Source of the DNA: Paludibacter sp. 47-17
Lineage (GTDB): Bacteria > Bacteroidota > Bacteroidia > Bacteroidales > Paludibacteraceae
DNA: 64,000 bases
Reading direction: 5' to 3'
Assembly (NCBI GenBank): GCA_001898935.1
Contig: MKVT01000008.1
Coordinates: 434,001 to 498,000, forward strand
Each line of letters begins with the position of its first letter. Within the stretch, counting starts at the first letter, position 1. The notes beneath the pieces were generated by a model, which did no database searches, was not told the origin of the DNA, and saw nothing but the letters and a program-made list of their open reading frames with translations. Positions 45,468 to 54,189 of the stretch are shown in pieces. Both the position numbers and the translations under genes were made by a program.

Positions 45468-45490
45468 AAACCGGAATTTCCGGTTTTTTT
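45468..45490 (+). terminator. Intrinsic terminator after the DUF5009 gene
   Basis: AAACCGG (45468-45474) and CCGGTTT (45480-45486) form a 7-base stem with a T tail. It ends about 30 bases before the cobalamin riboswitch and insulates it from the upstream cluster. The 160 bases between it and the DUF5009 stop hold nothing else that I recognise. Confidence 0.75.
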
Positions 45491-45505
45491 GTTACAAATT
45501 TTTTA

Positions 45506-45513
45506 TACCTTTG
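45506..45513 (+). promoter_or_regulatory. -7 box of the B12-uptake transcript
   Basis: TACCTTTG matches TAnnTTTG and directly precedes the riboswitch. Upstream spacing to TTTG is only 14 bases, so the -33 element is doubtful. Confidence 0.45.
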
Positions 45514-45519
45514 CACTTG

Positions 45520-45706
45520 CATTGGTTCTCCTGTAGCATTCGCTTCCGGAGATTAAAAGGGAATCAGGTGTAAGTCCTGAACAGTCCCGCTGCTGTAAGC
45601 TCTTGGTTTCAAACGAAACTGAAGTCGTGAACACAACTCAATCCACTGTTCCGTGTACCGGAATGGGAAGGAGGTTCAACGATGGAGTAAGTCAGAAGAC
45701 CTGCCA
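45520..45706 (+). promoter_or_regulatory. Cobalamin riboswitch of the B12-uptake locus
   Basis: The aptamer landmarks are present in order: GGAGATTAAAAGGGAATC, AGTCCCGCTGCTGTAAGC and the B12 box AGTCAGAAGACCTGCC (45690-45705). Repression of cobalamin transport genes at high B12 is the normal role. A 180-base leader with a weak hairpin (TTTTAGC/GCTAAA near 45719-45745) follows and may be part of the expression platform. Edges are approximate. Confidence 0.93.
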
Positions 45707-45885
45707 TGCTTGATTTAGTTTTTAGCTTTCGAGGAAAGGGCTAAAGAACCAAAAAAGGATAAACGGCTTTTACTTACAGTTGGTTGAAAGAGTTGCAGAG
45801 CTATGCCCTGTGTGTCGTATCCTGTTTTAATTCTTTATTTTTCAATTCTGACGAAAGCAATTTTTGAAATGTAATTCAATATTTC

Positions 45886-47931
45886 ATGAAATTGCAGTTT
45901 TTTTTAATGCTGCTTCTGCCTGCAGTTGTTCCGGCCTACACACAACTCCCTTTCGACAGTGTGCAGCATTTGCAGGAACTGGAGGTGGTAGCGATCCGCT
46001 TCAGTGAGGCGATTCCGGCGCAACGTCTTTCAGGAGAAAGACTTCGTGCTCTCAATAGTTTTTCGGTAGCCGATGCGATCCGGTATTTTTCGGGCATTCA
46101 GCTGAAAGATTACGGAGGCATCGGAGGTCTCAAAACCGTGGATATCCGTAGTATGGGCACCAATCATATGGGGGTGTTCTACGATGGCATTCAGCTGGGT
46201 AATGCCCAGAACGGGCAGGTCGATCTGGGGAAATTTTCGCTCGATAATGTAGAGGAAATCGCGCTTTACAACGGCCAGAAAAGTGCAATCTTTCAGTCGG
46301 CAAAGGATTTCAGTGCTTCCGGTACAATTTATATCCGTACCCGCCGTCCTCGTTTCAAGTCTGGCGAAACGCATCATTTCAAAGCAGTTGCCCGCACCGG
46401 CTCGTTCGATTTAACGAACTTTTCGGCCCTGTGGGAGCAGGCGGTTGCCGCCCGGTTGTCGTCGTCGGTGAATGTCGAGTGGATTCGTTCGTCGGGCCGG
46501 TATCCTTTTCGCTACCGGCGTTGGCATGCCGACGGAAGCCTGGCTTACGATACCACGGCTATCCGGCAAAACGGAGATGTCCGGGCTTTGCGGATCGAGG
46601 CGGGCCTTTTTGGCGAACTAGAGCAAGGGCGCTGGAATGCCAAGCTTTATTATTACAATTCAGAACGGGGAATCCCGGGTGCTATCGTCAATAATGTGTG
46701 GAAACGTGCGCAACGGCAGTGGGACCGCAATTTCTTTGCCCAGGCGTCGTGGCAGAAGTCGGTCTCACGGTGTTACGACCTGCTGGTGAACCTGAAATAT
46801 GCCCGCGATTTCATGCGTTACCTGAATCCCGATACAACCTTACTTTATGTCGATAATGCGTTTCATCAGCAGGAAATATATGCTTCGGTAGCCAATAAAT
46901 TTGCGATTACCGGTTATTGGGACGTAGCGCTTTCGGCCGATTGGCAGTACAATTCGCTTCAATCGTCGATGGCCGGTTTCGTGCCCCCACTGCGGAATAC
47001 AATGCTGGTGGCCATGGCCAGTTCGCTTAATCTGAGCCGGTTGAAGGTGCAGGGGAGTGTGCTGGCTACGCAGGTGAAGGAGAAGTTGAAAGCGCAAACG
47101 GGCTTTCAGGATGCGGGCGCATCGTCGTTGCCGGCTTCGGCTCCCGATAAACGGGAAGTTTCTCCTTCGCTTTTTTTATCCTGGCGGCCTCTTGCAGCCG
47201 GCCCGCTTCACATCAGAACTTTCTATAAACAGATTTTTCGTATGCCTACCTTCAACGATCTGTACTACACCGATATAGGGAATGCTGCATTGAAGCCGGA
47301 ATATACGCATCAGTATAACCTTGGTTTTCAGTACTCGCGCAACGGAGACCGTTGCTGGTTGCGCAACTGGCAGTTGCAGGCCGATGCCTATTACAACGAG
47401 GTCTGCGATAAGATTATAGCAGTACCCAAGGGAAACGGGATGTATCGCTGGATGATGATGAACCTGGGCTATGTGGAGATCAGGGGAGTGGACGCGGCCG
47501 CCAGCGGTATGTTTCAGCTGAGTGAGCACTGGACTGCCCATCTTCGCCTGTCGTATACTTTTCAGCGGGCTCAGGATTTTACCGAACGGCAAAATAAGGA
47601 ATTGCAACAACTCACCTGGGGCGGACAAATCCCTTACATCCCCCGGCACAGCGGTTCGGTGGTTGCCGGATCGGCATACCGGCAATGGCGGTTCAACTAT
47701 AGTTTCATCTACGTGGGCGAGCGCTATCACAATTCGGCGAATATCCCCGAAAACTACGAACAGCCCTGGTATACCCACGACTGTTCGCTGAGTCGTGAGT
47801 TCGGCTGGAAACAGCTGCAGGCCCGGATATCGCTCGAAATCAATAACCTGCTGAGCCAGGATTATGAGGTGGTGCTCAATTATCCCATGCCCAAACGTAA
47901 TTACAAACTGGCGCTTACACTTGAAATTTAA
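45886..47931 (+). CDS. btuB: Cobalamin TonB-dependent receptor
   Basis: This 681-residue outer-membrane receptor takes up vitamin B12 and other corrinoids. It has a signal peptide (1-19) and no regulatory-like N-terminal domain; the plug begins at about residue 30 (LQELEVVAIRFSEAIPAQRLSG) with GGLKTVDIRSMGTNHMGVFYDG and the barrel follows, ending KLALTLEI. The riboswitch directly upstream and the beta-propeller lipoprotein directly downstream (13-base gap) identify it as BtuB of the Bacteroidales type. Confidence 0.92.
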   Translation: MKLQFFLMLLLPAVVPAYTQLPFDSVQHLQELEVVAIRFSEAIPAQRLSGERLRALNSFSVADAIRYFSGIQLKDYGGIGGLKTVDIRSMGTNHMGVFYDGIQLGNAQNGQVDLGKFSLDNVEEIALYNGQKSAIFQSAKDFSASGTIYIRTRRPRFKSGETHHFKAVARTGSFDLTNFSALWEQAVAARLSSSVNVEWIRSSGRYPFRYRRWHADGSLAYDTTAIRQNGDVRALRIEAGLFGELEQGRWNAKLYYYNSERGIPGAIVNNVWKRAQRQWDRNFFAQASWQKSVSRCYDLLVNLKYARDFMRYLNPDTTLLYVDNAFHQQEIYASVANKFAITGYWDVALSADWQYNSLQSSMAGFVPPLRNTMLVAMASSLNLSRLKVQGSVLATQVKEKLKAQTGFQDAGASSLPASAPDKREVSPSLFLSWRPLAAGPLHIRTFYKQIFRMPTFNDLYYTDIGNAALKPEYTHQYNLGFQYSRNGDRCWLRNWQLQADAYYNEVCDKIIAVPKGNGMYRWMMMNLGYVEIRGVDAAASGMFQLSEHWTAHLRLSYTFQRAQDFTERQNKELQQLTWGGQIPYIPRHSGSVVAGSAYRQWRFNYSFIYVGERYHNSANIPENYEQPWYTHDCSLSREFGWKQLQARISLEINNLLSQDYEVVLNYPMPKRNYKLALTLEI

Positions 47932-47943
47932 AATATCGACCCT

Positions 47944-49098
47944 ATGAAAAATCTTTTCAGGGCAGCCTTGTGCACCCTTTTGTTGTTATCGTGCCGCGAC
48001 GAACAGATCGTGATTCCCGGTGAAAAAACACAAGTCGATTCGGTTCGCACTGAAGTGGAATATACCGGTTTTTATCTCCTCAACGAAGGGAATATGGGAA
48101 GTAATAAAGCCACCCTCGATTTCTTCAATTTCAAAACGGGGATCTATCAGAAAAATATTTATGCTTCCATCAATCCTGCCGTACCCAAGGAACTGGGCGA
48201 TGTGGGCAACGACCTCAAGATTTACGGCTCGAGACTTTATGCCGTTATCAACTGCTCCAATAAGGTGGAAGTGATGGAAGCTGCAACAGCCCGCCGTATA
48301 GGACAAATCGATATTCCGAACTGCCGCTACATCACTTTTCACGAAGGCTATGCCTATATTACTTCTTACGCGGGGCCGGTGGAGATCAATCCCGACTACT
48401 CCCAGAAGGGCTATGTGGCCAAGGTGGATACTGCTACCTTGCAGGAGGTGGACCGCTGTATCGTGGGGTATCAGCCCGATGAGCTGGAGGTGGTCGGATC
48501 GAAACTGTATGTGGCGAATTCGGGCGGGTACATGGGTGCCGGTTCTACTGCGGGGTACGAACGTACGGTGTCGGTCGTCGACCTGGCCTCTTTCCGTGAA
48601 GAAAAGCGTATTACCGTGGATTATAACCTGCACCGTATCCGTAAGGACGCACGGGGCGATTTATGGGTGAGCTCGAGGGGCGATTACAAAAATCATCCTT
48701 CCCGCTTGTTTGTGATCGATAGCCTGAGCCAACAGGTTACCGATACCATCGGGCTGGCGGTGAGTAATTTTTGCATCGTGGGCGATTCGCTTTATGCCTA
48801 CAGCGTGCAATGGAGCTATGTGTCGTTTTCCAACGAAATCAGCTATGCCATCGTGAATACCCGTACCCGTGAAATTATAACCCGTAATTTTATTACCGAT
48901 GGTACCGACCGGCAATTGGAAATCCCGTACGGCATTATGGTTCATCCCCGTACACGGGAAGTGTTTGTAGCCGATGCCGGCGATTACGTGAGTCCGGGAC
49001 AGTTGTACTGTTTCGATCCTGCCGGGAAAAAGAAATGGAATGTTCGAACGGGCGATATTCCGGCTCATTTTGCGTTACTGACTTCCACTAACTTTTAA
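47944..49098 (+). CDS. Surface B12-binding beta-propeller lipoprotein, BtuG-like
   Basis: The 384-residue lipoprotein (signal ending LLLLSC, Cys17) is made of about seven repeated beta-propeller blades; motifs such as YITFHEGYAYITSY, VDTATLQEVDR and GDSLYAYSVQWSYV recur with a similar spacing. In Bacteroides, BtuG proteins of this kind sit on the surface over BtuB, bind B12 extremely tightly and can take it from host carriers. Assignment rests on the fold-like repeats and the position after btuB in a riboswitch-controlled operon. Confidence 0.83.
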   Translation: MKNLFRAALCTLLLLSCRDEQIVIPGEKTQVDSVRTEVEYTGFYLLNEGNMGSNKATLDFFNFKTGIYQKNIYASINPAVPKELGDVGNDLKIYGSRLYAVINCSNKVEVMEAATARRIGQIDIPNCRYITFHEGYAYITSYAGPVEINPDYSQKGYVAKVDTATLQEVDRCIVGYQPDELEVVGSKLYVANSGGYMGAGSTAGYERTVSVVDLASFREEKRITVDYNLHRIRKDARGDLWVSSRGDYKNHPSRLFVIDSLSQQVTDTIGLAVSNFCIVGDSLYAYSVQWSYVSFSNEISYAIVNTRTREIITRNFITDGTDRQLEIPYGIMVHPRTREVFVADAGDYVSPGQLYCFDPAGKKKWNVRTGDIPAHFALLTSTNF

Positions 49099-49110
49099 AA
49101 ATAAATGTGT

Positions 49111-50301
49111 ATGAGAAAACAGTTTTTTCTGAGTGCTTGTGTGGCGCTGTGTTTACAAGGGTCTGCGATGGCCGGTTCGCGCTACATCAGTAAAGTGTTC
49201 GAGTACCGTCCGGCGCCGGGACAGTTTGTGAATAAGCTGCCGGCCTATGCCGATGGCGATACTCCCGAAACCATGGCGGCCAAGGCCGAAGCTTCTATCG
49301 CGGGTACCAACCGCGGACTGGTATCGCTGGGAGGTTATGGTGGCTATATCGTGGTGGGTTTCGATCGCCCTGTCGTGAATGTGCCCGATACGACCGATTT
49401 TCGTATCCTGGGCAATGCCTTCTGGTCGGCTGCCAATCCTAATACTACCACGTCGAGACGCGGTGGGAGCAGTGAGCCGGGAATCGTACTGGTATCGGCA
49501 GATGTGAACAAAAACGGACTCCCCGATGATGAATGGTACGAGCTGGCCGGAAGCGAATACCATAGTGCGGCCACTATCCGCGATTACCGGATCAGCTATT
49601 TTAAACCCGACGAGAATAAGGTCCCGACACCCGATGCCCAACGGGCTTATCTGACCGATACCACCTACGTTCGCTGGACCACGAATGGGCACGGAAGCGG
49701 ATATGTGTACCGTAATTCGTTTCACAAGCAAAGTTACTGGCCTCAGTGGCTTCCCGATGATGAGTTGGTATTTGCCGGTTCGCGGCTGGCCGATAATTAT
49801 GTGGACGAAAGCGGGAATGGCAGCTATTTCGTTCAGTATGCCTACGACTGGGGGTATGCCGATAATGCTCCGAATGCCGACCGAATGTCGGAACTCGATA
49901 TCGACTGGGCCGTGGATGCGTCGGGAAACCGGGTATACCTGGCAAGTATCGATTTTGTAAAGGTCTATACGGCGGTGAACCAGTACTGCGGTTGGCTGGG
50001 CGAAACTTCCACCGAAATTATGGGTGCCGAAAACCTGCACCCCGATGCGGTGCTTACGTCGGTCGATCGGCTCGTTGGCGAAACTGCATTTCAGCTGAAG
50101 TTCATGTCGGGCCGTGTTGCCGATGTGTTGAAGCTTGAATCGTCGGCGGATCAGTCGGTCGAAATTTTCGATATCACCGGCCGGCGTACCATGTCCGTCG
50201 ATTTGCCGCAGGGTGTATCTACCATCGATTGCACGATGCTTCCACCGGGAATTTACCTGCTTAAAACCGTTCAGACTTCCTATAAATTTATTAAACTTTA
50301 A
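49111..50301 (+). CDS. Secreted protein of B12 loci with T9SS sorting domain
   Basis: This 396-residue protein has a signal peptide (RKQFFLSACVALCLQG), a beta-rich body containing DVNKNGLPDDEWYELAGSE and FDWGYAD-like DWGYADNAP motifs, and a type A T9SS sorting domain (about residues 325-396, LESSADQSVEIFDITGRR, ending SYKFIKL). Relatives occur as cell surface proteins in cobalamin-regulated loci of Bacteroidales; a direct corrinoid-binding role is plausible but unproved. The DVNKNGLPDD stretch resembles a calcium loop. The ATG at 49111 gives a better signal peptide than the one at 49105. Confidence 0.78.
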   Translation: MRKQFFLSACVALCLQGSAMAGSRYISKVFEYRPAPGQFVNKLPAYADGDTPETMAAKAEASIAGTNRGLVSLGGYGGYIVVGFDRPVVNVPDTTDFRILGNAFWSAANPNTTTSRRGGSSEPGIVLVSADVNKNGLPDDEWYELAGSEYHSAATIRDYRISYFKPDENKVPTPDAQRAYLTDTTYVRWTTNGHGSGYVYRNSFHKQSYWPQWLPDDELVFAGSRLADNYVDESGNGSYFVQYAYDWGYADNAPNADRMSELDIDWAVDASGNRVYLASIDFVKVYTAVNQYCGWLGETSTEIMGAENLHPDAVLTSVDRLVGETAFQLKFMSGRVADVLKLESSADQSVEIFDITGRRTMSVDLPQGVSTIDCTMLPPGIYLLKTVQTSYKFIKL

Positions 50302-50313
50302 AAATTCAACAAA

Positions 50314-53300
50314 ATGAGACGATTTTTTACTTCTTTCGTGATGGTATTGATGGCTTGCAGCTGGCTGGCCGCAACACCACCGCAAAATTTGATCACCCTC
50401 GACTTGTCGAGGCCGGTTAATCCCGAACGTTTTGAGTTGGTAACTCCCAAAGGCTACTGGACTCAAACCTACAACGATAAAGATTTCAGCTTTATCGATT
50501 TTTCTACCTTTTCATTTTCACACCTGGCAGGAGGGCCGGGCTCGTCGTACGGGGGCTATTATTGGGATGGGTTTACCTATTGCACCAGCGGCGATTCGAC
50601 AAATTACCAGAGTGCGGGCAGCCAGGGTTGGGTCAGTAACCAATGGGGCTGCATGGCCGGCGGTGGTATTAAAACCGATTCGCTGGGCGTCGTGTTGCGC
50701 GACGGGAGCGGGAAGGTGATTACGCAGCCGGGAATTCCTTACCTGCTGGGCTTCTGGGGATTCTTTGCCGAAGCTCCGGGCAGCCACTCGCTGCAGACCA
50801 TCTTCAACGATGGGAAAGCCTATCGCGCGCAGGGAATGTACGTGGCCAATTCGCCCTGGCCTTATTACGGAAATATCAATGGCGATGGTTTTGCACGTAA
50901 ACTCGACCGCGAAGGCGATTACTTTAAATTGATCGTACATGGACTTGATAAAGAGTTGAATGAGACTGGCAAACAGGTGGAGCATTACCTGGCGCGTTTC
51001 GAAAACGGGGAACTGCACCAGTCGCGCAACTGGGAATGGGTCGATCTGTCGCCGCTGGGCGAAATTGGCGGGTTGTATTACACCATGGCCTCGACCGATA
51101 CCGATCCGGTGTACGGGCCGAATACGGCAATGTATTTCTGCATGGATAAACTGCAGGTTCAGCGCAAAGCCAAGGTTCAGCTCAAACTGAATTCGGTAAG
51201 CCAACAACTTCTGCTCATCAGCAAATCGACGAATGATACCATCGAAACAGGTAGCATGCAATCGGGCTATAGCTATAATTTCGAAGCTTATCCGGGCGAT
51301 TATGTGCTTCAGGCTTTTGCCTCCGATGGGGTTACCCGCAACGGCAGCATCGATCTCACGCTATCGACCGATACCCTGCAATCGTATCAGCTGTTTACCA
51401 TCACCACCGGAGCAACGAATGCCGGCTGGCAGCCGGATGTCGATTACTCGGTACACTACCGCGTTACCGATAAGGAAGGGGTCGAACGTAACAGCCTGGC
51501 CGGGCAGTCGACAACGGCTAACCGTATTACTATTCTGGCCCTGAGTGGCGACCGGTATCGTATCGAATTAAAACCAGGTGAAGCTCGTGCGGCCGAAGGT
51601 TTTATGTCCTTCGATATGGCTGCCGTAGCTACAGCCAATGCTACCCGTACGGGAGCTTGTCCCATGGGCTATTCTTATTCGGTACAGGTGCCTGACGGGG
51701 CTACGCTGGTGCTGGGTAAAAAACAGGCGCATTTCCAGCGCTTCACGACGGTTGCGCCCGATAGTACCGTGCTGGCGGACGACACCCGGGTGTATTATTA
51801 CCGTTTAGCAGCTTCGCAGGTGTACAACTACCGGGTTTCGCAGCCTTCGAAAGTAACTTATGCCGGAACATTTACCATGAATGCAAACCTGGCTCCGCTA
51901 ATCATCACTCCGGAATTGCTCGAGGGCGATCCCCGGCGCATCGACCGCAACCCGAACGCCAATGCCAACTACAACGTGGCCGATATCTTCCTGAATATTA
52001 ACGAAACCGGGCATCTCCGGCTGCGACAGGGCGATACGCACCAATTGGTAACCATCAGGGCCTGGCAGGCGGTGGATAATATCATCAACAACTATTTTAT
52101 TGAACCCGATTATCGCTATGAGGTACTGAACGAAGCCGGCGAACCTGCTACAGGGGTGGTTACGGTAAGCAACGATGGCCTGTTGACTGCTGTGGGGACC
52201 GGTACGGCTATCGTGAAAGTAAGCTACGATGCCATCAATATTAAATCGGCTGCCGGAGGGCCGTTCTTCGGAGCGTTGTGGCCCGAAAATACGGGTGTAT
52301 TCGTGGTGACGGTGGGTGATGCCGGAACCGGCGTTGTTACCGGAATGAAGCTGAACGAAGCGGCCAATGCGGCTAGCTTGCCGGCCAAACTTGCTGGTGA
52401 AGGAATCGATGCCGAACTCGATGTGTTGTACTATCACGAAGATGAGGGTGCCTTCCACTACAGTTTTACTCCCGAAGCGGGAGCGGAGGTAACGCTCGCG
52501 AGGCCTGTGGTAGGTGAACACACGATGAGCTACACCGGATTCGATACCCATGGTGTAATTGCCCATGCCGATGGAAGTTTCACGGTGCAGCTGGTCAACG
52601 GCCGTAACCTGGTGCGGATCGCCAAAGCAGGCGCCGTAAGCTATCAGGTATTACGTGCCAAACCCCTGAAGTACACGCTTACCAATACCAGCAATCCCGG
52701 CGCCGATCTGCATCCGGGCGATGCGCTGGCCGTACGGTTCACCGGTCTGTACCATCCCGCCCATAAATTAGCCGGTGTGTATAATATGTCGGCGCGTATT
52801 TCGTACAAGGCCGATGGGGCTACCCTCACCGGAGCCGCCAACCAGTACACCTTTGCAGCTGCCGAGAATGCCCGGACTGTTACTGCTACCATTCCTGCCG
52901 ATTGGGATCCGTCGCAGCCCTATGTGTTGGCCAACGGAGCACTCCTGGCCAGCGGCTACGGCGATCCGTACGGCGGACACCGCAGTATCACCCTCGAAAC
53001 GGGTAAGGATGTGAACTTCACTGCCGCGATGCGCACTGCCTACTTCGGCTCCTTGCCCGATGTGGAGATTCCTGTGAAACCGGCCCTCACCACCGCTGCC
53101 GATGGTCCGTTGGCCAGCCCTGTTCAGGTGTATCCCAATCCCTTCACCGATTACCTGATGGTACAATCGGGAAGCGCCCGATCGCTTCGTATCCATAGTC
53201 TTTCCGGTCAGCTGCTCATCGATATCCCTGTTCGTGAAGGCTCCAACCGTATCGACGTATCGTCGCTTCCCCGCGGCGTCTACGTAGTAAGCTGCGGAGA

Positions 53301-53325
53301 ATACACGAGAAGGATGGTGAAGTAA
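50314..53325 (+). CDS. DUF4465-containing T9SS-sorted protein of the B12 locus
   Basis: This large secreted protein (1003 residues) has a signal peptide (1-20), a DUF4465-like domain (about 40-270; FSHLAGGPGSSYGGYYWDGFTYC, WVSNQWGCMAGGG, YVANSPWPYYGNINGDG), beta-rich modules, an Ig-like Big2 module (about 560-640; SNDGLLTAVGTGTAIVKVSYD), further beta domains and a type A T9SS sorting domain (about 930-1003; VQVYPNPFTDYLMV...RRMVK). DUF4465 proteins recur in B12-uptake loci, so corrinoid capture or scaffolding at the surface is likely. It is last in the operon, 12 bases after its neighbour. Confidence 0.8.
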   Translation: MRRFFTSFVMVLMACSWLAATPPQNLITLDLSRPVNPERFELVTPKGYWTQTYNDKDFSFIDFSTFSFSHLAGGPGSSYGGYYWDGFTYCTSGDSTNYQSAGSQGWVSNQWGCMAGGGIKTDSLGVVLRDGSGKVITQPGIPYLLGFWGFFAEAPGSHSLQTIFNDGKAYRAQGMYVANSPWPYYGNINGDGFARKLDREGDYFKLIVHGLDKELNETGKQVEHYLARFENGELHQSRNWEWVDLSPLGEIGGLYYTMASTDTDPVYGPNTAMYFCMDKLQVQRKAKVQLKLNSVSQQLLLISKSTNDTIETGSMQSGYSYNFEAYPGDYVLQAFASDGVTRNGSIDLTLSTDTLQSYQLFTITTGATNAGWQPDVDYSVHYRVTDKEGVERNSLAGQSTTANRITILALSGDRYRIELKPGEARAAEGFMSFDMAAVATANATRTGACPMGYSYSVQVPDGATLVLGKKQAHFQRFTTVAPDSTVLADDTRVYYYRLAASQVYNYRVSQPSKVTYAGTFTMNANLAPLIITPELLEGDPRRIDRNPNANANYNVADIFLNINETGHLRLRQGDTHQLVTIRAWQAVDNIINNYFIEPDYRYEVLNEAGEPATGVVTVSNDGLLTAVGTGTAIVKVSYDAINIKSAAGGPFFGALWPENTGVFVVTVGDAGTGVVTGMKLNEAANAASLPAKLAGEGIDAELDVLYYHEDEGAFHYSFTPEAGAEVTLARPVVGEHTMSYTGFDTHGVIAHADGSFTVQLVNGRNLVRIAKAGAVSYQVLRAKPLKYTLTNTSNPGADLHPGDALAVRFTGLYHPAHKLAGVYNMSARISYKADGATLTGAANQYTFAAAENARTVTATIPADWDPSQPYVLANGALLASGYGDPYGGHRSITLETGKDVNFTAAMRTAYFGSLPDVEIPVKPALTTAADGPLASPVQVYPNPFTDYLMVQSGSARSLRIHSLSGQLLIDIPVREGSNRIDVSSLPRGVYVVSCGEYTRRMVK

Positions 53326-53348
53326 AAATGACTTCCGGTTGAATAAGT

Positions 53349-53400
53349 CGCTCTTACTTTGCAGTTGGTTGTACAACTGCAGGGTAGGAGTGATTTTTTT
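53349..53400 (+). terminator. Intrinsic terminator after the B12 locus
   Basis: Arms 53349-53367 and 53374-53392 pair over about 19 bases with a few G-U or mismatched pairs (core TGCAGTTG/CAACTGCA), followed by a run of seven T. It ends the four-gene transcript. Confidence 0.8.
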
Positions 53401-53435
53401 AATGGAAGATGGATGGGAGGATTGGCAAAAAAAAT

Positions 53436-53579
53436 ATGAATACTCAATTAGTAAAGGGTGCTGTTGTCTTGTTAAATCGGCTGATTGTGAATGAGTTGGG
53501 TAGTGTTTCGAATGAAGGGCCTGAAAAAATGCGGGAGGAGCTGGAAGGTGAACTTTTTGGTTTGTCAGTAGTTGTATAG
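53436..53579 (+). CDS. Possible 47-residue protein
   Basis: A short frame between the B12-locus terminator and the DHFR-like gene starts MNTQLVKGAVVLLNRLIVNE and continues with an acidic stretch (EKMREELEGEL). The amphipathic, charged composition looks coding, but it is very short, has no recognisable family and lacks an obvious promoter. I list it as a candidate only. Confidence 0.3.
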   Translation: MNTQLVKGAVVLLNRLIVNELGSVSNEGPEKMREELEGELFGLSVVV

Positions 53580-53601
53580 TGTATTAATTCATTACTTTAC
53601 C

Positions 53602-54135
53602 ATGCGCCCTTTATCGCTTTTCATCGCTACCAGTCTCGATGGCTTTATTGCCCGACCCAACGACGACCTGAGTTTTTTAAAACGGGTCGAAAAGGAAGGG
53701 GAGGATTATGGTTATGAAGCATTTACTGCCAGAATCGATACGATACTGATCGGTCGTAAAACCTACGACTGGGTGGCCCGGGAGCTGGGTGCTTCGCACT
53801 ACGATAACGGGGAACGGGAAGTGTATGTGATGACCCGTACCCCGCGGCCTCCGAGCGGTAAAACGGTTTTTTGTTCCGGGAACCTGGAAGAATTGGTAGT
53901 AAAGCTTAAGGCGCAAGAAGGGAAAGGGATTTATTGCGATGGAGGAGCCGAAATCATTCAGGAACTATTGAAGTACGACCTGGTCGACGAAATGATTTTG
54001 TCGGTGGTGCCGGTGTTGCTGGGCGATGGCGTCAGGCTGTTCGGGGAGGGCCGGCCGGAACAGGACTGGGAGCTGGTAAAATCTCAGGCGTTTGAAACAG
54101 GCCTGGTGCAGTTGCAGTATGTGAGGCAACAATAG
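53602..54135 (+). CDS. DHFR/RibD-like reductase family protein
   Basis: The 177-residue cytoplasmic protein has the RibD C-terminal/dihydrofolate-reductase-like fold: LSLFIATSLDGFIARPNDDLSF at the N terminus, ILIGRKTYDWV, the NADPH-binding IYCDGGAEIIQELLKYDLVDE and VVPVLLGDGVRLFG. Members are NADPH-dependent reductases of unsettled substrate, distinct from true FolA. The ATG at 53602 is used; the frame extends to 53572 only through a TTG. Confidence 0.88.
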   Translation: MRPLSLFIATSLDGFIARPNDDLSFLKRVEKEGEDYGYEAFTARIDTILIGRKTYDWVARELGASHYDNGEREVYVMTRTPRPPSGKTVFCSGNLEELVVKLKAQEGKGIYCDGGAEIIQELLKYDLVDEMILSVVPVLLGDGVRLFGEGRPEQDWELVKSQAFETGLVQLQYVRQQ

Positions 54136-54157
54136 TGATAGTATATGCCGGAATTCG

Positions 54158-54165
54158 TATCTTTG
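54158..54165 (+). promoter_or_regulatory. -7 box of the lipase gene
   Basis: TATCTTTG lies 25 bases upstream of the lipase start; no clear -33 element. Confidence 0.5.
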
Positions 54166-54189
54166 TGGCAGATTTAATCAGGTAAAAGC

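Noticed and set aside
45334..45573. 79-codon plus-strand frame
   Set aside because: It runs through the DUF5009 terminator, a promoter and the start of the riboswitch.
49153..50466. 437-codon minus-strand frame
   Set aside because: Antisense to the T9SS-sorted B12-locus gene and the start of the DUF4465 gene; no family signature, many His/Arg/Gly.
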